Below are positions 1 through 8,935 of a DNA stretch of 64,000 nucleotides, piece after piece; positions within the stretch are counted from its first letter, which is position 1; every line of letters starts with the position of its first letter. The notes under the pieces were generated by a model. The model worked only from the letters and a program-made list of their open reading frames with translations, was not told the origin of the DNA and searched no databases. Made by a program: the position numbers and the translations under genes. The stretch is from contig NZ_JACHJJ010000018.1 of NCBI RefSeq assembly GCF_014203605.1, positions 1 to 64,000 of the forward strand, in the 5' to 3' direction. This stretch comes from Thiemannella venezuelensis (lineage in GTDB: Bacteria; Actinomycetota; Actinomycetes; Streptosporangiales; Streptosporangiaceae).

Positions 1-21
1 GCGGGAGGGCGGCCGGGATGT

Positions 22-73
22 TTTCCGGGGATTGCTGAGCGCGATGAATATTGCGCTCAGCAATCCCCGGGAA
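22..73. repeat. Dispersed palindrome, copy 1
   Basis: An inverted repeat with 18-bp perfect arms (25-42 and 53-70) encloses a 10-base centre (GATGAATATT). Pairing continues for two more A/T pairs outside one G/T mismatch. A second copy lies at 46931-46984. The stem cores differ by a compensated change (GAGCGC/GCGCTC here, GAGAGC/GCTCTC there), and the centre of the other copy matches this one when read in the opposite orientation. Both copies are followed by similar GGGAA(C/A)CGGGA sequence. It lies downstream of the glycosidase gene on the minus strand. It could be a REP-like or MITE-like element, an RNA hairpin or a protein-binding site. Confidence 0.75.
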
Positions 74-204
74 CCGGGAAGCGTCCCCTCCGGGGAGGAA
101 GGGGCTGCCCGGGTGGCAGCGGCCCGGGGCGGAGGCCTCACAGCCGTCCGTTGCGTTCCCGGACCGATAGGTACCGGACGTGGCGGGATCGAGAGGGCTT
201 CACG

Positions 205-246
205 CGCCGCGGTCCCGTCCCCTGAGGAGGGGACGGGACCGCGGCG
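205..246 (-). terminator. Strong hairpin downstream of the glycosidase gene
   Basis: Perfect 18-bp stem (205-222 with 229-246) with a 6-base loop, 31 bp past the stop of the minus-strand gene ending at 277. There is no T tract, which is common for actinomycete terminators. Confidence 0.7.
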
Positions 247-276
247 GGGCCCGGAGCGCAGGGCGGATTCAGGGGT

Positions 277-1740
277 TCAGGGAGTGATGAACAGCGCGTC
301 GCCGACGGTCCGCTCCCGGCCGTCGGAGGGGCGGTTGATGACCTTGTGGCCGACGACCATCGCGCTCGAACCGCCGCCGTCGAAGTTGATGGCCTGCTTG
401 GCCCCGAGCCAGCGCATGATCTGCGCGGCCTCCACCATGGAGGCGCCGACGCTGACCCCCGGGTTGCGTCCGTCGACCGTCACCAGGATCAGCCCGCCGG
501 ACTTGCTGACGCCGACCATCGTGCGGGGGTGGCGGCGGAGCATCATGTTGACGGAGGCGTGCCCGTCGGCCGCCGCGGTGATCCGCACCCGGCCGTTCCT
601 GACCAGCCCGACGCCTCCTCCCATCACGTACGTCTCCGGGGTCAGCGGTACGGCCTTGCGGGTCCGCAGGTCGATGACCTTGGTGTCGAGCTTCATGGTC
701 CAGGTCGCCCAGGCGTGCTCGTGCAGCCAGTCGGCCATGGTGCCGGTGGCGTGGAGTACGTAGTGGCCGCGGGGGACGGCGCCGCCCGCGGCACGGGCCT
801 TGACGATCTTCCCCTGGGCGTCGACCACGACCTCGGCCCCGCCGTCCGCGGCGGTCTTGGCACCGAACTCCTCGGTGTAGAGCACGATCTCCTCGGCTCC
901 CGCAGCCCGGTTGACGCCATTGACCTCGATCTTCGCGCCGTCCGAGGAGATCGCGGTGACCGTGGTCTTCAACTCGGTGATCCGGGCCTTCCGGCCGGTG
1001 ATGACGAGCCCGCTCCGACCGGGGACCGCCTCGCTGAGCAGTTTCCCGCCCACCACCGAGATGCCCACAGGGTCGCCCTGCAGGGCCCTGGCGGTGTGGA
1101 TGTTGAAGAACCCGCCGTTGACGCCGGCGATGGCGTTGACCCGCTTGGACATGGAACCGGTGGTCTCGCGCTTGGCCACGCTGGATCCGACGCTGGTCTT
1201 GTAGGAGCCGCGGAAGACCTTCGGATCCACCATCACCACGCGCATGTCCCACGGACCGGTGGTCTGGTCGCCGTCGTCACCGAGGTAGTCGGTCTTGGCC
1301 CGGATGTCGAACTCCTTGAGCTCCTTGACCACCTTGTCCGCCTTGGCGCGCTGCTTGAACGTCCACAGCCCCACCCGGACCATGTAGCGCTCGACGGCGG
1401 GGGCGTCCGCCGCGGCGGGCTGCACGATCTTCAACACGCTGGGGGTGAAGCCCGCCGCCTCGACCGCCTCGGCCTTCGCCTGGGCGGTGGCCAGAGTGCC
1501 GCTGTCGTGGCCGTTGGGCATCAGCACCGAGACGGTCCAGCCCTGGGTGGACTTGCCGTGCATCACGCTGAAAAGGTCGACGCCCGGGGCGACCGTACGC
1601 TGGTTCTTGGTCGGAGCCACACGCTCGCCGAGCGGGAACGCAGACCCCGGAAAGGGCAGGCTCGCCCGCTGGGCCTCCGCTGGAATCGCCGTGACCGTGA
1701 GCGCCACGGCCGAAAGCCCGACGATGAGACGTCGTGACAT
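277..1740 (-). CDS. Secreted phosphodiester glycosidase family protein (NAGPA/DUF2233)
   Basis: A 487-residue protein predicted to be exported and to act on sugar phosphodiesters or exopolysaccharide, as in the NAGPA/DUF2233 family. The start at 1740 is preferred over an upstream in-frame codon because GGGGAGAG sits just before it and a signal peptide follows at once (MSRRLIVGLS..., cleavage near AEAQ, residues 21-24). A SPOR-like stretch spans about residues 95-150. The catalytic-domain signatures are NGGFF (208-212) and DGGGSS (454-459), the usual hallmarks of the fold. It stands alone, with a strong hairpin behind it. The exact substrate cannot be told from sequence. Confidence 0.85.
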   Translation of the reverse strand: MSRRLIVGLSAVALTVTAIPAEAQRASLPFPGSAFPLGERVAPTKNQRTVAPGVDLFSVMHGKSTQGWTVSVLMPNGHDSGTLATAQAKAEAVEAAGFTPSVLKIVQPAAADAPAVERYMVRVGLWTFKQRAKADKVVKELKEFDIRAKTDYLGDDGDQTTGPWDMRVVMVDPKVFRGSYKTSVGSSVAKRETTGSMSKRVNAIAGVNGGFFNIHTARALQGDPVGISVVGGKLLSEAVPGRSGLVITGRKARITELKTTVTAISSDGAKIEVNGVNRAAGAEEIVLYTEEFGAKTAADGGAEVVVDAQGKIVKARAAGGAVPRGHYVLHATGTMADWLHEHAWATWTMKLDTKVIDLRTRKAVPLTPETYVMGGGVGLVRNGRVRITAAADGHASVNMMLRRHPRTMVGVSKSGGLILVTVDGRNPGVSVGASMVEAAQIMRWLGAKQAINFDGGGSSAMVVGHKVINRPSDGRERTVGDALFITP

Positions 1741-1882
1741 GTCTATCTCTCCCCGTTGGTGACCAAACTTTCGGTGCACCATCGTCCCGGGATTCACCGG
1801 CGAATGTGGCGGAATAAGCTAAATGGCGACGAAAGTGGTATTTCCCATAGTGGGGAGGGCCGGGGCGCCGGCGGGGATCCCG

Positions 1883-3502
1883 TCAGCCCCGGGGGACGTC
1901 CCGCCGGAACGACTCCAGCGCCAGCAGGGCGACGTGCAGGGAGAGGCAGGACTCGACATCGTCGAGGTCGGTGTCGAGGATGCGTTCCAGTCTGCGGAGG
2001 CGGTCGTAGAACGCGGGCCTGGACAGGTGGGCCTTCTGCGCGGCCACGGCCTTGTTCCGCCCGGCGTCCAGGTAGACGCGGAGGATCCGGGTCAGGTCGC
2101 CGCCGCGCTGGGCGTCGTGGGCCAGCAGCGGGCCGAGCTCCCGCTCGGCGAAGGTCTGCAGCCGGGCATCGTCGCGCAGCAGGTGGAGCAGACCGCGCAG
2201 GCGCAGGTCGGGCAGGCGGTAGAAGGCCCGGCCGTCGGGCTGCCGGACGGCGACGTCGGCCACCTGCTCGGCCTCCAGGAAGCTGCGCCGTACGTCGCGC
2301 AGCGACTCGACCACGGAACCGGTGGCCAGCACGAACGGAGCGGGGAACAGGGCGCGCAGGCGCTCTGAGAGGGCCGAGAGCGCGGGCTCGGCGAAGACGC
2401 GCGGGGGCAGCGGGAGCAGCACGCCGACGCGGTTCTGGTCCAGTGCGCCGACCAGGGCGGGCAGGCGGGCCTCCCGGCAGGCGGCGGCGGTGGCGTCGGC
2501 CAGCTCGCCGAGCCTGGCGAGCTGCTCCTGGCCGTCCGGCTCGACCGGTTCGGCCAGGCGCAGCACCGCGCTGATCAGTTTGCGTCCCGTGAGCGGCACG
2601 CCGACCGCGCGGGCACGGGCGGCGGCCTCGTCGGGGTCGGCGTAGGCGTGGGTGAGGATGCCGGTGATGATCGTGCCGTGGGCCTGCCGCTCCAGCGATT
2701 CCTGGTGCCGCTCCAGCAGGCGGCCGAGGGCCAGCGTGGTCGCGGCCCGCTCGGCGAGCACGATGTCGCGGGGACCGGGCTCGCCGTCGCACAGCAGGAT
2801 CAGCCGGCCCCAGTCCTGGCCGCGGGCGCCGACCATGGTGACCAGCCAGCCCGCGGAGGCGTCGTAGGCGGTGCGCTGCTGGGGCGCCACCGCACGGGAA
2901 CGGGTCTCCCAGCTGGCGAGCAGGGTGCCGGTGTCCCGCCCGGCGGTCTCACAGGCGAGCACCTGGTGGGCCAGGTTCTCCAGCAGCACGGGGTGGCCGG
3001 ACAGGCGTGCGACCTGGCTGAGCACCTCCGCCGGGGAGGCGCCCTCGACCGAGAGCTCGGTGAAGACCTCGTGGAGCTGCTCCGAGGCGCGCAGCTCCTC
3101 AAGCTGGCGGTCGATGATCCGGGCGTGCACGGACTCGGTGATCTGTACGAACGGGGTCTCGCGGGCGAGTGTGATCAGTGGCAGGCCGTGCTCCTCGGCG
3201 GCGCTGACCACGCACCGGGGGAGCTCCCTGACGAACTTGCGCCCCAGCTCCACGATGAGCCCGGAAGCGCCGACGGAGGCCAGCTCGGCGACGTAGCCGG
3301 CGAGCTTGTCGGGGTCGTCGGGAAGGGCGATGCCGGTGGTCAGCACCAGCTCGCCGCCGCGGAGCAGGTGGGCGATGTCGGTGACCTCTCCCACATGGAC
3401 CCAGCGCACCCGGCTGTCCAGCCGGTCGGAGCCCGCGACGACGCGCGGATTTCCCCGGCGGACGGTGTCCAGGGCGAGAACGTCGGCGATGGTGGGCAAC
3501 AC
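1883..3502 (-). CDS. PucR family transcriptional regulator
   Basis: A 539-residue regulator with the usual PucR layout: an N-terminal PucR domain (about 1-125, with GELVLTTG and LPLITLARETPF signatures), a central GGDEF-like region, and a C-terminal PucR-type HTH (about 480-535, NKAVAAQKAHLSRPAFYDRLRRLE). The family commonly controls purine, GABA, beta-alanine or polyamine catabolism. The start is GTG at 3502; TTG three bases later is possible, and no strong ribosome site separates them. A second, divergent PucR protein lies at 13726-15195, and the aminotransferase and semialdehyde dehydrogenase genes between them are the plausible targets. Confidence 0.9.
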   Translation of the reverse strand: MLPTIADVLALDTVRRGNPRVVAGSDRLDSRVRWVHVGEVTDIAHLLRGGELVLTTGIALPDDPDKLAGYVAELASVGASGLIVELGRKFVRELPRCVVSAAEEHGLPLITLARETPFVQITESVHARIIDRQLEELRASEQLHEVFTELSVEGASPAEVLSQVARLSGHPVLLENLAHQVLACETAGRDTGTLLASWETRSRAVAPQQRTAYDASAGWLVTMVGARGQDWGRLILLCDGEPGPRDIVLAERAATTLALGRLLERHQESLERQAHGTIITGILTHAYADPDEAAARARAVGVPLTGRKLISAVLRLAEPVEPDGQEQLARLGELADATAAACREARLPALVGALDQNRVGVLLPLPPRVFAEPALSALSERLRALFPAPFVLATGSVVESLRDVRRSFLEAEQVADVAVRQPDGRAFYRLPDLRLRGLLHLLRDDARLQTFAERELGPLLAHDAQRGGDLTRILRVYLDAGRNKAVAAQKAHLSRPAFYDRLRRLERILDTDLDDVESCLSLHVALLALESFRRDVPRG

Positions 3503-3558
3503 TCACCGAGAATAGCCGAGGATAGTCATGCAGAGTGTAAACAAGGCTGCGTGCTGCC

Positions 3559-4344
3559 TTACATCATGTTTTTGGCTGATTCGTCATTCTCTGCCGTGGA
3601 CGGCGGAGCCGTGAAGCGCCGGTTGTCGTCCTGGCCCGCCGCCAGCCGTGTCCGCAGTCCGTCGAGGATGCAGGTCAGACCGAAGTCGAAGGCGAGCGCC
3701 TGGACGATCTCGGGGTCCTGAACCGGGTGCTCGTCGTAGCGCTTGACGACCTCGGGGTAGTCGCGGGCGGCCCGGTGCACCGTCTCCCGCATGGCCGCGT
3801 CCATTTCCTCGCCGGTCAGTCCCGAGCGTTCACGGGTCGCCCGCCAGGCGATCTCCGGCCCTGTCCAGCCGAGGACGAAGGCCAGCACGACGGAGAGCGT
3901 GTAGTCCAGCATCGGGCCCGCGAAACCCGCCCGCTCGAAGGCCTTCTGCATCCGGTAGGACAGGTCCATCGCCCGGGGGCCGAGGGACGGCCTGGTCCCG
4001 ATGAGGGGGATCACCCACGGGTGCTCGGAGAGCGTCGTGCGCAGGCCGTACGCGAGGATCGAGACCATGTCCTCCCAGCCGGTCACCTCGGGATCGGGCA
4101 GCGGGACCTTGCCGTAGACCTCGTCCATGACGAGCTCCATCAGCTCGTCCTTGTGCGCGATGTGCCAGTAGATGCTGGTGGCGCCGGAACCCAGCTTCGC
4201 GCCCAGACGGCGCATGCTCAGCGCGTCCACGCCCTCGGCGTCCAGGATCTCCATGGCTGCGCGCACGATCTGGTCGCGGCTCAGGCCGGGGCTCTTGGCG
4301 GGCCGGCTCTCACGGGTCCACACCGAGGTGAAGGGCTTTTCCAC
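3559..4344 (-). CDS. TetR family repressor (TetR_C-type), divergent from MFS pump
   Basis: 261 residues. The N-terminal HTH covers about residues 18-65 (SRDQIVRAAMEILDAEGVDA then LSMRRLGAKLGSGATSIYWH), followed by a TetR_C-like ligand domain. I start it at GTG 4344, preceded by GGGAG. A longer reading frame continues to 4578, but it reads through the operator array and becomes an artificial seven-residue repeat, so it is rejected. It is transcribed away from the MFS exporter at 4394, with four palindromic operators between and just inside the two genes. This is the classic arrangement of a drug-sensing local repressor; the ligand is unknown. Confidence 0.9.
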   Translation of the reverse strand: MEKPFTSVWTRESRPAKSPGLSRDQIVRAAMEILDAEGVDALSMRRLGAKLGSGATSIYWHIAHKDELMELVMDEVYGKVPLPDPEVTGWEDMVSILAYGLRTTLSEHPWVIPLIGTRPSLGPRAMDLSYRMQKAFERAGFAGPMLDYTLSVVLAFVLGWTGPEIAWRATRERSGLTGEEMDAAMRETVHRAARDYPEVVKRYDEHPVQDPEIVQALAFDFGLTCILDGLRTRLAAGQDDNRRFTAPPSTAENDESAKNMM

Positions 4345-4363
4345 GCTCCCAGCATAAATCCCC

Positions 4364-4441
4364 TCGCACACTGTTCGATTACTGTCGTACGCTGTGCGAG
4401 TGAAATCGAACGATGTACGACCTGAATCGAACGATGTGCGA
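4364..4441. promoter_or_regulatory. Four palindromic operators phased at 21 bp
   Basis: Four 15-bp imperfect palindromes of form TCGNAC-N3-GTNCGA begin at 4364 (TCGCACACTGTTCGA), 4385 (TCGTACGCTGTGCGA), 4406 (TCGAACGATGTACGA) and 4427 (TCGAACGATGTGCGA). The spacing is exactly 21 bp, two DNA turns, so all sites face one side of the helix. They cover the gap between the TetR and MFS genes and run into the first codons of the MFS reading frame. They are very probably the binding sites of the adjacent TetR repressor, allowing cooperative binding. Confidence 0.85.
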
Positions 4442-5935
4442 GACGAGCCGAACCCCAGGCGCTGGTGGATCCTCGGAGTCCTCTGCTTGAGCCTCCTCGT
4501 CCTGGTCGTGGACAACACCGTCCTGAACCTGGCCATCCCGTCCCTGATGACCGACCTCGGCGCCGGCCCGGCGGACATCCAGTGGATCCTCGACGCCTAC
4601 ATCCTGGTCTTCGCCGGTCTGCTGCTCACCGCGGGCAGCCTCTCCGACCGGTACGGCCGCCGCCGCTTCCTGATCATCGGCCTGGTGCTGTTCGGCGGGG
4701 CCTCCGTGCTGGCCCTGGTGGTCACCGAGCCCTGGCACCTGATCGCGGTGCGCGCGCTGATGGGCGTGGGCGGCTCGATCCTCATGCCGAGCACCCTGTC
4801 CATCCTGATCAACGTCTTCGACGAGAGCGAGCGCCGCAAGGCCATCGCGGCCTGGAGCGCCGTGGCCATGGTCGGTGTGATCGCCGGTCCCACGGTCGGC
4901 GGTTTCCTGCTGGAGCACTACTGGTGGGGATCGGTCTTCCTGCTCAACGTGCCGGTGGCCGTCGTGGCGATCGCGGCCGCGGTCCTGCTGATGCCCGAGT
5001 CGCGCGGCCCGGCCCGGCGGATCGACCCGCTCGGCGTGGTGCTGTCCGTCACCGGCATGAGCGCCCTGGTCTTCGTGGTCATCTCCGTCCCCGCCGCGGG
5101 CTGGACCTCGGCCCGGGTCCTGACGGCCGCGGTGCTGGCGGTGCTCGCCCTGGGCCTGTTCGTGCTCTGGGAGCGCCGCTCCGACCACCCGATGCTCCCG
5201 CTGGAGCTCTTCCGCGACCGCAACTTCAGCGGGGCGAGCTTCTCGATCGTGCTGATGTCGTTCGGCACCGGCGCGCTGCTGCTGATGCTCACCCAGTACC
5301 TGCAGTTCGTCCTCGGCTACAGCCCGATCGAGGCCGGGCTGGCGCTGCTGCCGTACGCGGTGGCCGCCGCGCTGTTCAACGCGGTCGGCGCCGGTCTGGG
5401 CCAGAAGGCGAGCAACCGCACGCTGATCGCGGTGGGACTGGCCGTCATGGCCCTCGGGTTCGGCCTGCTGGCCTTCGTCACGGCCGACAGCGGGTACGGC
5501 GCGCTGATCGCCAGCCTCCTGGTCATGGGCGTCGGCGGCGGCCTCGCGGGGCCCGCGGTCTACACGACGCTGATGGGCGCGGTGCCGCCCGCGCACGCCG
5601 GTGTCGGCTCGGCGCTGAACGACACCGTCCAGCAGGTGGGCATGGCGCTGAGCGTCGCCGTGCTCGGCAGCGTCCTCGCCGGGGTCTACACCTCGTCGAT
5701 GCCCGCCGGCGCGCCCGCCGCCGCCCGCGACTCGATCGGCGGAGCGTGGCGGCTCAAGGACCCGGCGGTGATGGAGAGCGCCGGAGAGGCCTTCGTCTCG
5801 GCGATGTCGTTCGGCTCATGGGTGGGCGCCGCCTTCTGCCTCGGCGCCGCCGCCCTGGCCCTGGCGGTGATCCGCCCCACGCCGAAGGCCCCCGCCGGCT
5901 CTCCGGACGCGGAGCTGGTCGGCGCCGAGGGCTGA
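4394..5935 (+). CDS. MFS drug-efflux transporter, DHA2/EmrB-QacA type (14 TM)
   Basis: 513 residues with the hydrophobic pattern of the 14-helix DHA2 proton-drug antiporters. Helix 1 carries the LVVDNTVLNLAIPSL motif typical of the family, followed by a loop with DRYGRRR (motif A). The start is uncertain. GTG 4394 and GTG 4400 put two operators inside the gene, while in-frame GTG 4436 gives MRDEPNPRRWWILG and excludes them. None has a clear ribosome site, so a leaderless message is possible. It is expected to export a toxic compound when the divergent TetR protein is released. A GC-rich hairpin follows at 5944. Confidence 0.9.
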   Translation: MRVKSNDVRPESNDVRDEPNPRRWWILGVLCLSLLVLVVDNTVLNLAIPSLMTDLGAGPADIQWILDAYILVFAGLLLTAGSLSDRYGRRRFLIIGLVLFGGASVLALVVTEPWHLIAVRALMGVGGSILMPSTLSILINVFDESERRKAIAAWSAVAMVGVIAGPTVGGFLLEHYWWGSVFLLNVPVAVVAIAAAVLLMPESRGPARRIDPLGVVLSVTGMSALVFVVISVPAAGWTSARVLTAAVLAVLALGLFVLWERRSDHPMLPLELFRDRNFSGASFSIVLMSFGTGALLLMLTQYLQFVLGYSPIEAGLALLPYAVAAALFNAVGAGLGQKASNRTLIAVGLAVMALGFGLLAFVTADSGYGALIASLLVMGVGGGLAGPAVYTTLMGAVPPAHAGVGSALNDTVQQVGMALSVAVLGSVLAGVYTSSMPAGAPAAARDSIGGAWRLKDPAVMESAGEAFVSAMSFGSWVGAAFCLGAAALALAVIRPTPKAPAGSPDAELVGAEG

Positions 5936-5943
5936 GCAGGCCG

Positions 5944-5983
5944 GCGCGGCCCGCGCCACCCGCCGCGGGGGCGCGGGCCGCGC
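5944..5983 (+). terminator. GC-rich hairpin after MFS gene
   Basis: 14-bp perfect stem (5944-5957 with 5970-5983) with a 12-base loop, beginning 9 bp past the MFS stop codon. Confidence 0.7.
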
Positions 5984-6035
5984 GCGGCCCAGGGCCGGAC
6001 ACGATTGACACTATGACGGCTTCGGAGGCAATCTC

Positions 6036-6092
6036 CCGACAGGTTGGCGGTAGGAGTGTCGGCTCCGAACCGACATACTCAATGCATGTCGG
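6036..6092. promoter_or_regulatory. Cluster of CCGACA/TGTCGG half-sites at aminotransferase start
   Basis: Alternating half-sites CCGACA (6036), TGTCGG (6057), CCGACA (6070) and TGTCGG (6087) form overlapping inverted repeats around the start of the aminotransferase gene. They could be operators for a PucR or other regulator. A perfect palindrome built from the same half-sites occurs at 12118-12133. Confidence 0.4.
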
Positions 6093-7387
6093 ACCTTCTT
6101 GCGCGCCACCGGGCGGTCATGCCCAACTGGGTGGCCCTGTACTACAACGAGCCCATCGAGATCGTCGGCGGCAAGGGCAACCGGGTCGTCGACGCCTCGG
6201 GCAAGAGCTACCTCGACTTCTTCGCGGGCATCCTGACCAACATGATCGGGTACGACGTGCCCGAGGTGCGCGAGGCCGTCGAGCGCCAGCTGGCCACCGG
6301 TGTCGTGCACACCTCAACCGTCTACCTCCTGCGCGGGCAGATCGAGCTCGCCGAGAAGATCGCCAAGCTCTCCGGAATCAAGGACGCCAAGGTCTTCTTC
6401 ACCAACTCCGGCACCGAGGCCAACGAGACGGCCCTGCTGCTGGCGACCTACGCGCGCAAGTCCGACCAGGTGCTGGCGATGCGGCAGAGCTACCACGGCC
6501 GCAGCTTCGGCGCGATCAGCGTGACCAGCAACCGCGCCTGGAAGAACAACTCGCTCTCGCCGCTGAACGTGCACTTCCTGCACGGCGCCGACCGGCACCT
6601 CACCCAGTTCCGCGGCCTCTCGGACGCCGACTACATCAAGGCCTGCGTCGACGACCTGCGCCACGTGCTCGCCACCTCCGTCGGGGGCGACGTCGCCGCG
6701 CTGATCGCCGAGCCGATCCAGGGCGTGGGCGGGTTCACCATGGCCCCCGACGGCCTGTTCGCCGCCTACAAGGAGGTCCTCGACGAGCAGGGGATCCTGT
6801 TCGTCTCGGACGAGGTGCAGACCGGCTGGGGCCGTACCGGCTCGGCCTTCTTCGGCATCCAGAACCACGGCGTCACGCCGGACATGATGACCTTCGCCAA
6901 GGGACTCGGAAACGGCTTCGCGGTCGGCGGCGTCGTGGCCCGCGGCGACCTGATGGACGGGCTGCACGCCACCGGCCTGGCCACCTTCGGCGGCAACCCG
7001 ATCTCCATGGCCGCCGCCAACGCCACCCTCGACTACGTGCTCGATCACGACCTGCAGGCGAACGCGGCCCGGACCGGCACGCTGATCACCGACGGGCTCC
7101 GCGAGGCGGCCGGGCGCCTGCCGGTCGTCGGTGACGTGCGCGGCAAGGGCCTCATGTTCGCCGTCGAACTGGTCGACCCCGCCACCGGCGCGCCCTCCCC
7201 GGCGCTCGCCGCCCGGTTCATGGAGGAGACGAAGAAGGCCGGCCTGCTGGCGGGCAAGGGCGGCCTGCACGGCAACGTGCTGCGCATGGCCCCGCCGCTC
7301 ACGCTGACGGCGGAGGAGGCCGCCGAGGGCCTCGGCATCATCGTCAACGCGCTCGAAGTCATCAACGCAGAGGCCGCCGCGCAGTAG
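6086..7387 (+). CDS. Class III (omega-amino acid) aminotransferase
   Basis: A 433-residue PLP enzyme of the class III family, the group that includes GABA, beta-alanine and ornithine transaminases. Visible family marks are NSGTEANETAL (about 110), the nucleotide-side motif VSDEVQTGWGRTG (about 240-253) and the PLP lysine in FAKGLGNG (about residue 271). ATG 6086 is chosen over TTG 6044, since the upstream residues do not resemble the family. No ribosome site is seen, so the message may be leaderless. It is 32 bp ahead of the acylating semialdehyde dehydrogenase. The pair would convert an omega-amine to a semialdehyde and then to an acyl-CoA; beta-alanine or 3-aminoisobutyrate are plausible substrates. 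Confidence 0.85.
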   Translation: MSDLLARHRAVMPNWVALYYNEPIEIVGGKGNRVVDASGKSYLDFFAGILTNMIGYDVPEVREAVERQLATGVVHTSTVYLLRGQIELAEKIAKLSGIKDAKVFFTNSGTEANETALLLATYARKSDQVLAMRQSYHGRSFGAISVTSNRAWKNNSLSPLNVHFLHGADRHLTQFRGLSDADYIKACVDDLRHVLATSVGGDVAALIAEPIQGVGGFTMAPDGLFAAYKEVLDEQGILFVSDEVQTGWGRTGSAFFGIQNHGVTPDMMTFAKGLGNGFAVGGVVARGDLMDGLHATGLATFGGNPISMAAANATLDYVLDHDLQANAARTGTLITDGLREAAGRLPVVGDVRGKGLMFAVELVDPATGAPSPALAARFMEETKKAGLLAGKGGLHGNVLRMAPPLTLTAEEAAEGLGIIVNALEVINAEAAAQ

Positions 7388-7419
7388 GCGCGCCGGACAC
7401 CTCCTAGGAGCACAGAACC

Positions 7420-8925
7420 GTGAAGAACGTCACCCACTGGATCAACGGGGCCCCCACCGAGGGCGCGGGCCGAACCTCCGAGATCTTCGACCCGGCGACG
7501 GGCGGGGTCGCCGGGAGGGTCCACCTGGCCTCGGCCGCCGAGGTGGACGCGGCCGTGGCCGCCGCCGCGGCCGCCTGGCCCGCCTGGCGGGACGCCTCGC
7601 TGGTCAAGCGGGCGCAGGTGCTGTTCCGCTTCCGCGAGCTGATGTACGCCCACCGCGACGAGCTCGCCGCGCTGATCAGCTCCGAGCACGGCAAGGTCCA
7701 CTCCGACGCGCTCGGCGAGGTCGCCCGCGGCCTGGAGGTGGTGGAGTTCGCCTGCGGCATCCCGCACCTGCTCAAGGGCGGCTTCTCCGAGGGCGTCTCC
7801 ACCCGGGTGGACTCCTACTCGATCCGCCAGCCGCTGGGCGTGGTCGCCGGGATCACCCCGTTCAACTTCCCGGCCATGGTGCCGATGTGGATGTACCCGG
7901 TCGCGATCGCCTGCGGCAACGCCTTCGTGCTCAAGCCGTCCGAGCGGGACCCGTCGGCCTCGCTGCTGATGGCCCGGCTCTGGAAGGAGGCGGGGCTCCC
8001 CGACGGGATCTTCAGCGTCGTCCAGGGCGACAAGGAGGCCGTGGACCGGCTGCTGGAGCACCCGGACGTCAAGGCGGTCTCGTTCGTCGGCTCCACTCCG
8101 ATCGCCAGGTACGTCTACGAGACCGGGAGCTCCCACGGCAAGCGGGTCCAGGCGCTCGGCGGCGCCAAGAACCACATGCTGGTGCTGCCCGACGCCGACC
8201 TCGACCTGGTCGCCGACTCCGCCGTCTCGGCGGGCTTCGGCTCGGCGGGGGAGCGCTGCATGGCGATCTCCGTCGTGCTGGCGGTGGACCCGGTCGGCGA
8301 CGAGCTCGTCGAGAAGATCGTCTCCCGGGTGGAGAACCTGGTCGTCGGCCCCGGCGACGACCCCAAGTCCGAGATGGGCCCGCTGGTCACCGGGGCCCAT
8401 CGGGACAAGGTCGTCTCCTACCTCGACCTGGGCGTCGCCGAGGGGGCGGAGCTCGTGGTGGACGGCCGCCGGACGCAGGTCCTCGGCGGCGGCACCGCGG
8501 CCGAGACCCCCGGGTTCTGGCTCGGCCCCACCGTGCTGGACCACGTCCGGCCGGGCTCCCGGGTGCACACCGAGGAGATCTTCGGCCCGGTCCTGTCGAT
8601 CGTGCGCGTCTCCTCCTACGAGGAGGGCCTGGCGCTGATCAACGGCGGCGAGTTCGGCAACGGCACCGCGATCTTCACCAACGACGGCGGCGCCGCCCGG
8701 CGCTTCCAGAACGAGGTGGAGGTCGGCATGGTCGGCATCAACGTGCCGATCCCGGTGCCGATGGCGTTCTACAGCTTCGGCGGCTGGAAGGCGTCCCTCT
8801 TCGGGGACACCCACGTCCACGGGACCGAGGGCGTGCACTTCTACACCCGGGGCAAGGTCGTCACCTCCCGCTGGCTCGACCCCAGCCACGGCGGGGTCAA
8901 CCTCGGGTTCCCGACGAACGGGTAG
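7420..8925 (+). CDS. mmsA: CoA-acylating methylmalonate-semialdehyde dehydrogenase
   Basis: 501 residues, full length for the MmsA branch of the aldehyde dehydrogenase superfamily. It converts methylmalonate or malonate semialdehyde to propionyl- or acetyl-CoA using NAD and CoA. Diagnostic segments are the GITPFNFPAMVPMWM stretch, VGSTPIARYVY, and the catalytic cysteine in GSAGERCMA (about residue 280). The family lacks the general-base glutamate of non-acylating enzymes, and here GGAKNHM occupies that place. The start is GTG 7420 with AGGAG nine bases upstream. It is translated downstream of the aminotransferase in a likely two-gene operon of valine, beta-alanine or pyrimidine-type breakdown. 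Confidence 0.93.
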   Translation: MKNVTHWINGAPTEGAGRTSEIFDPATGGVAGRVHLASAAEVDAAVAAAAAAWPAWRDASLVKRAQVLFRFRELMYAHRDELAALISSEHGKVHSDALGEVARGLEVVEFACGIPHLLKGGFSEGVSTRVDSYSIRQPLGVVAGITPFNFPAMVPMWMYPVAIACGNAFVLKPSERDPSASLLMARLWKEAGLPDGIFSVVQGDKEAVDRLLEHPDVKAVSFVGSTPIARYVYETGSSHGKRVQALGGAKNHMLVLPDADLDLVADSAVSAGFGSAGERCMAISVVLAVDPVGDELVEKIVSRVENLVVGPGDDPKSEMGPLVTGAHRDKVVSYLDLGVAEGAELVVDGRRTQVLGGGTAAETPGFWLGPTVLDHVRPGSRVHTEEIFGPVLSIVRVSSYEEGLALINGGEFGNGTAIFTNDGGAARRFQNEVEVGMVGINVPIPVPMAFYSFGGWKASLFGDTHVHGTEGVHFYTRGKVVTSRWLDPSHGGVNLGFPTNG

Positions 8926-8935
8926 CCTCGCGCCC

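Noticed and set aside
32-763. 243-codon frame at the left edge
   Set aside because: It starts inside the palindrome and runs antisense through the glycosidase gene.
3559-4578. TetR gene starting at 4578
   Set aside because: The extra 78 residues translate the 21-bp operator array into an artificial repeat and run into the MFS gene. GTG 4344 has a ribosome site.
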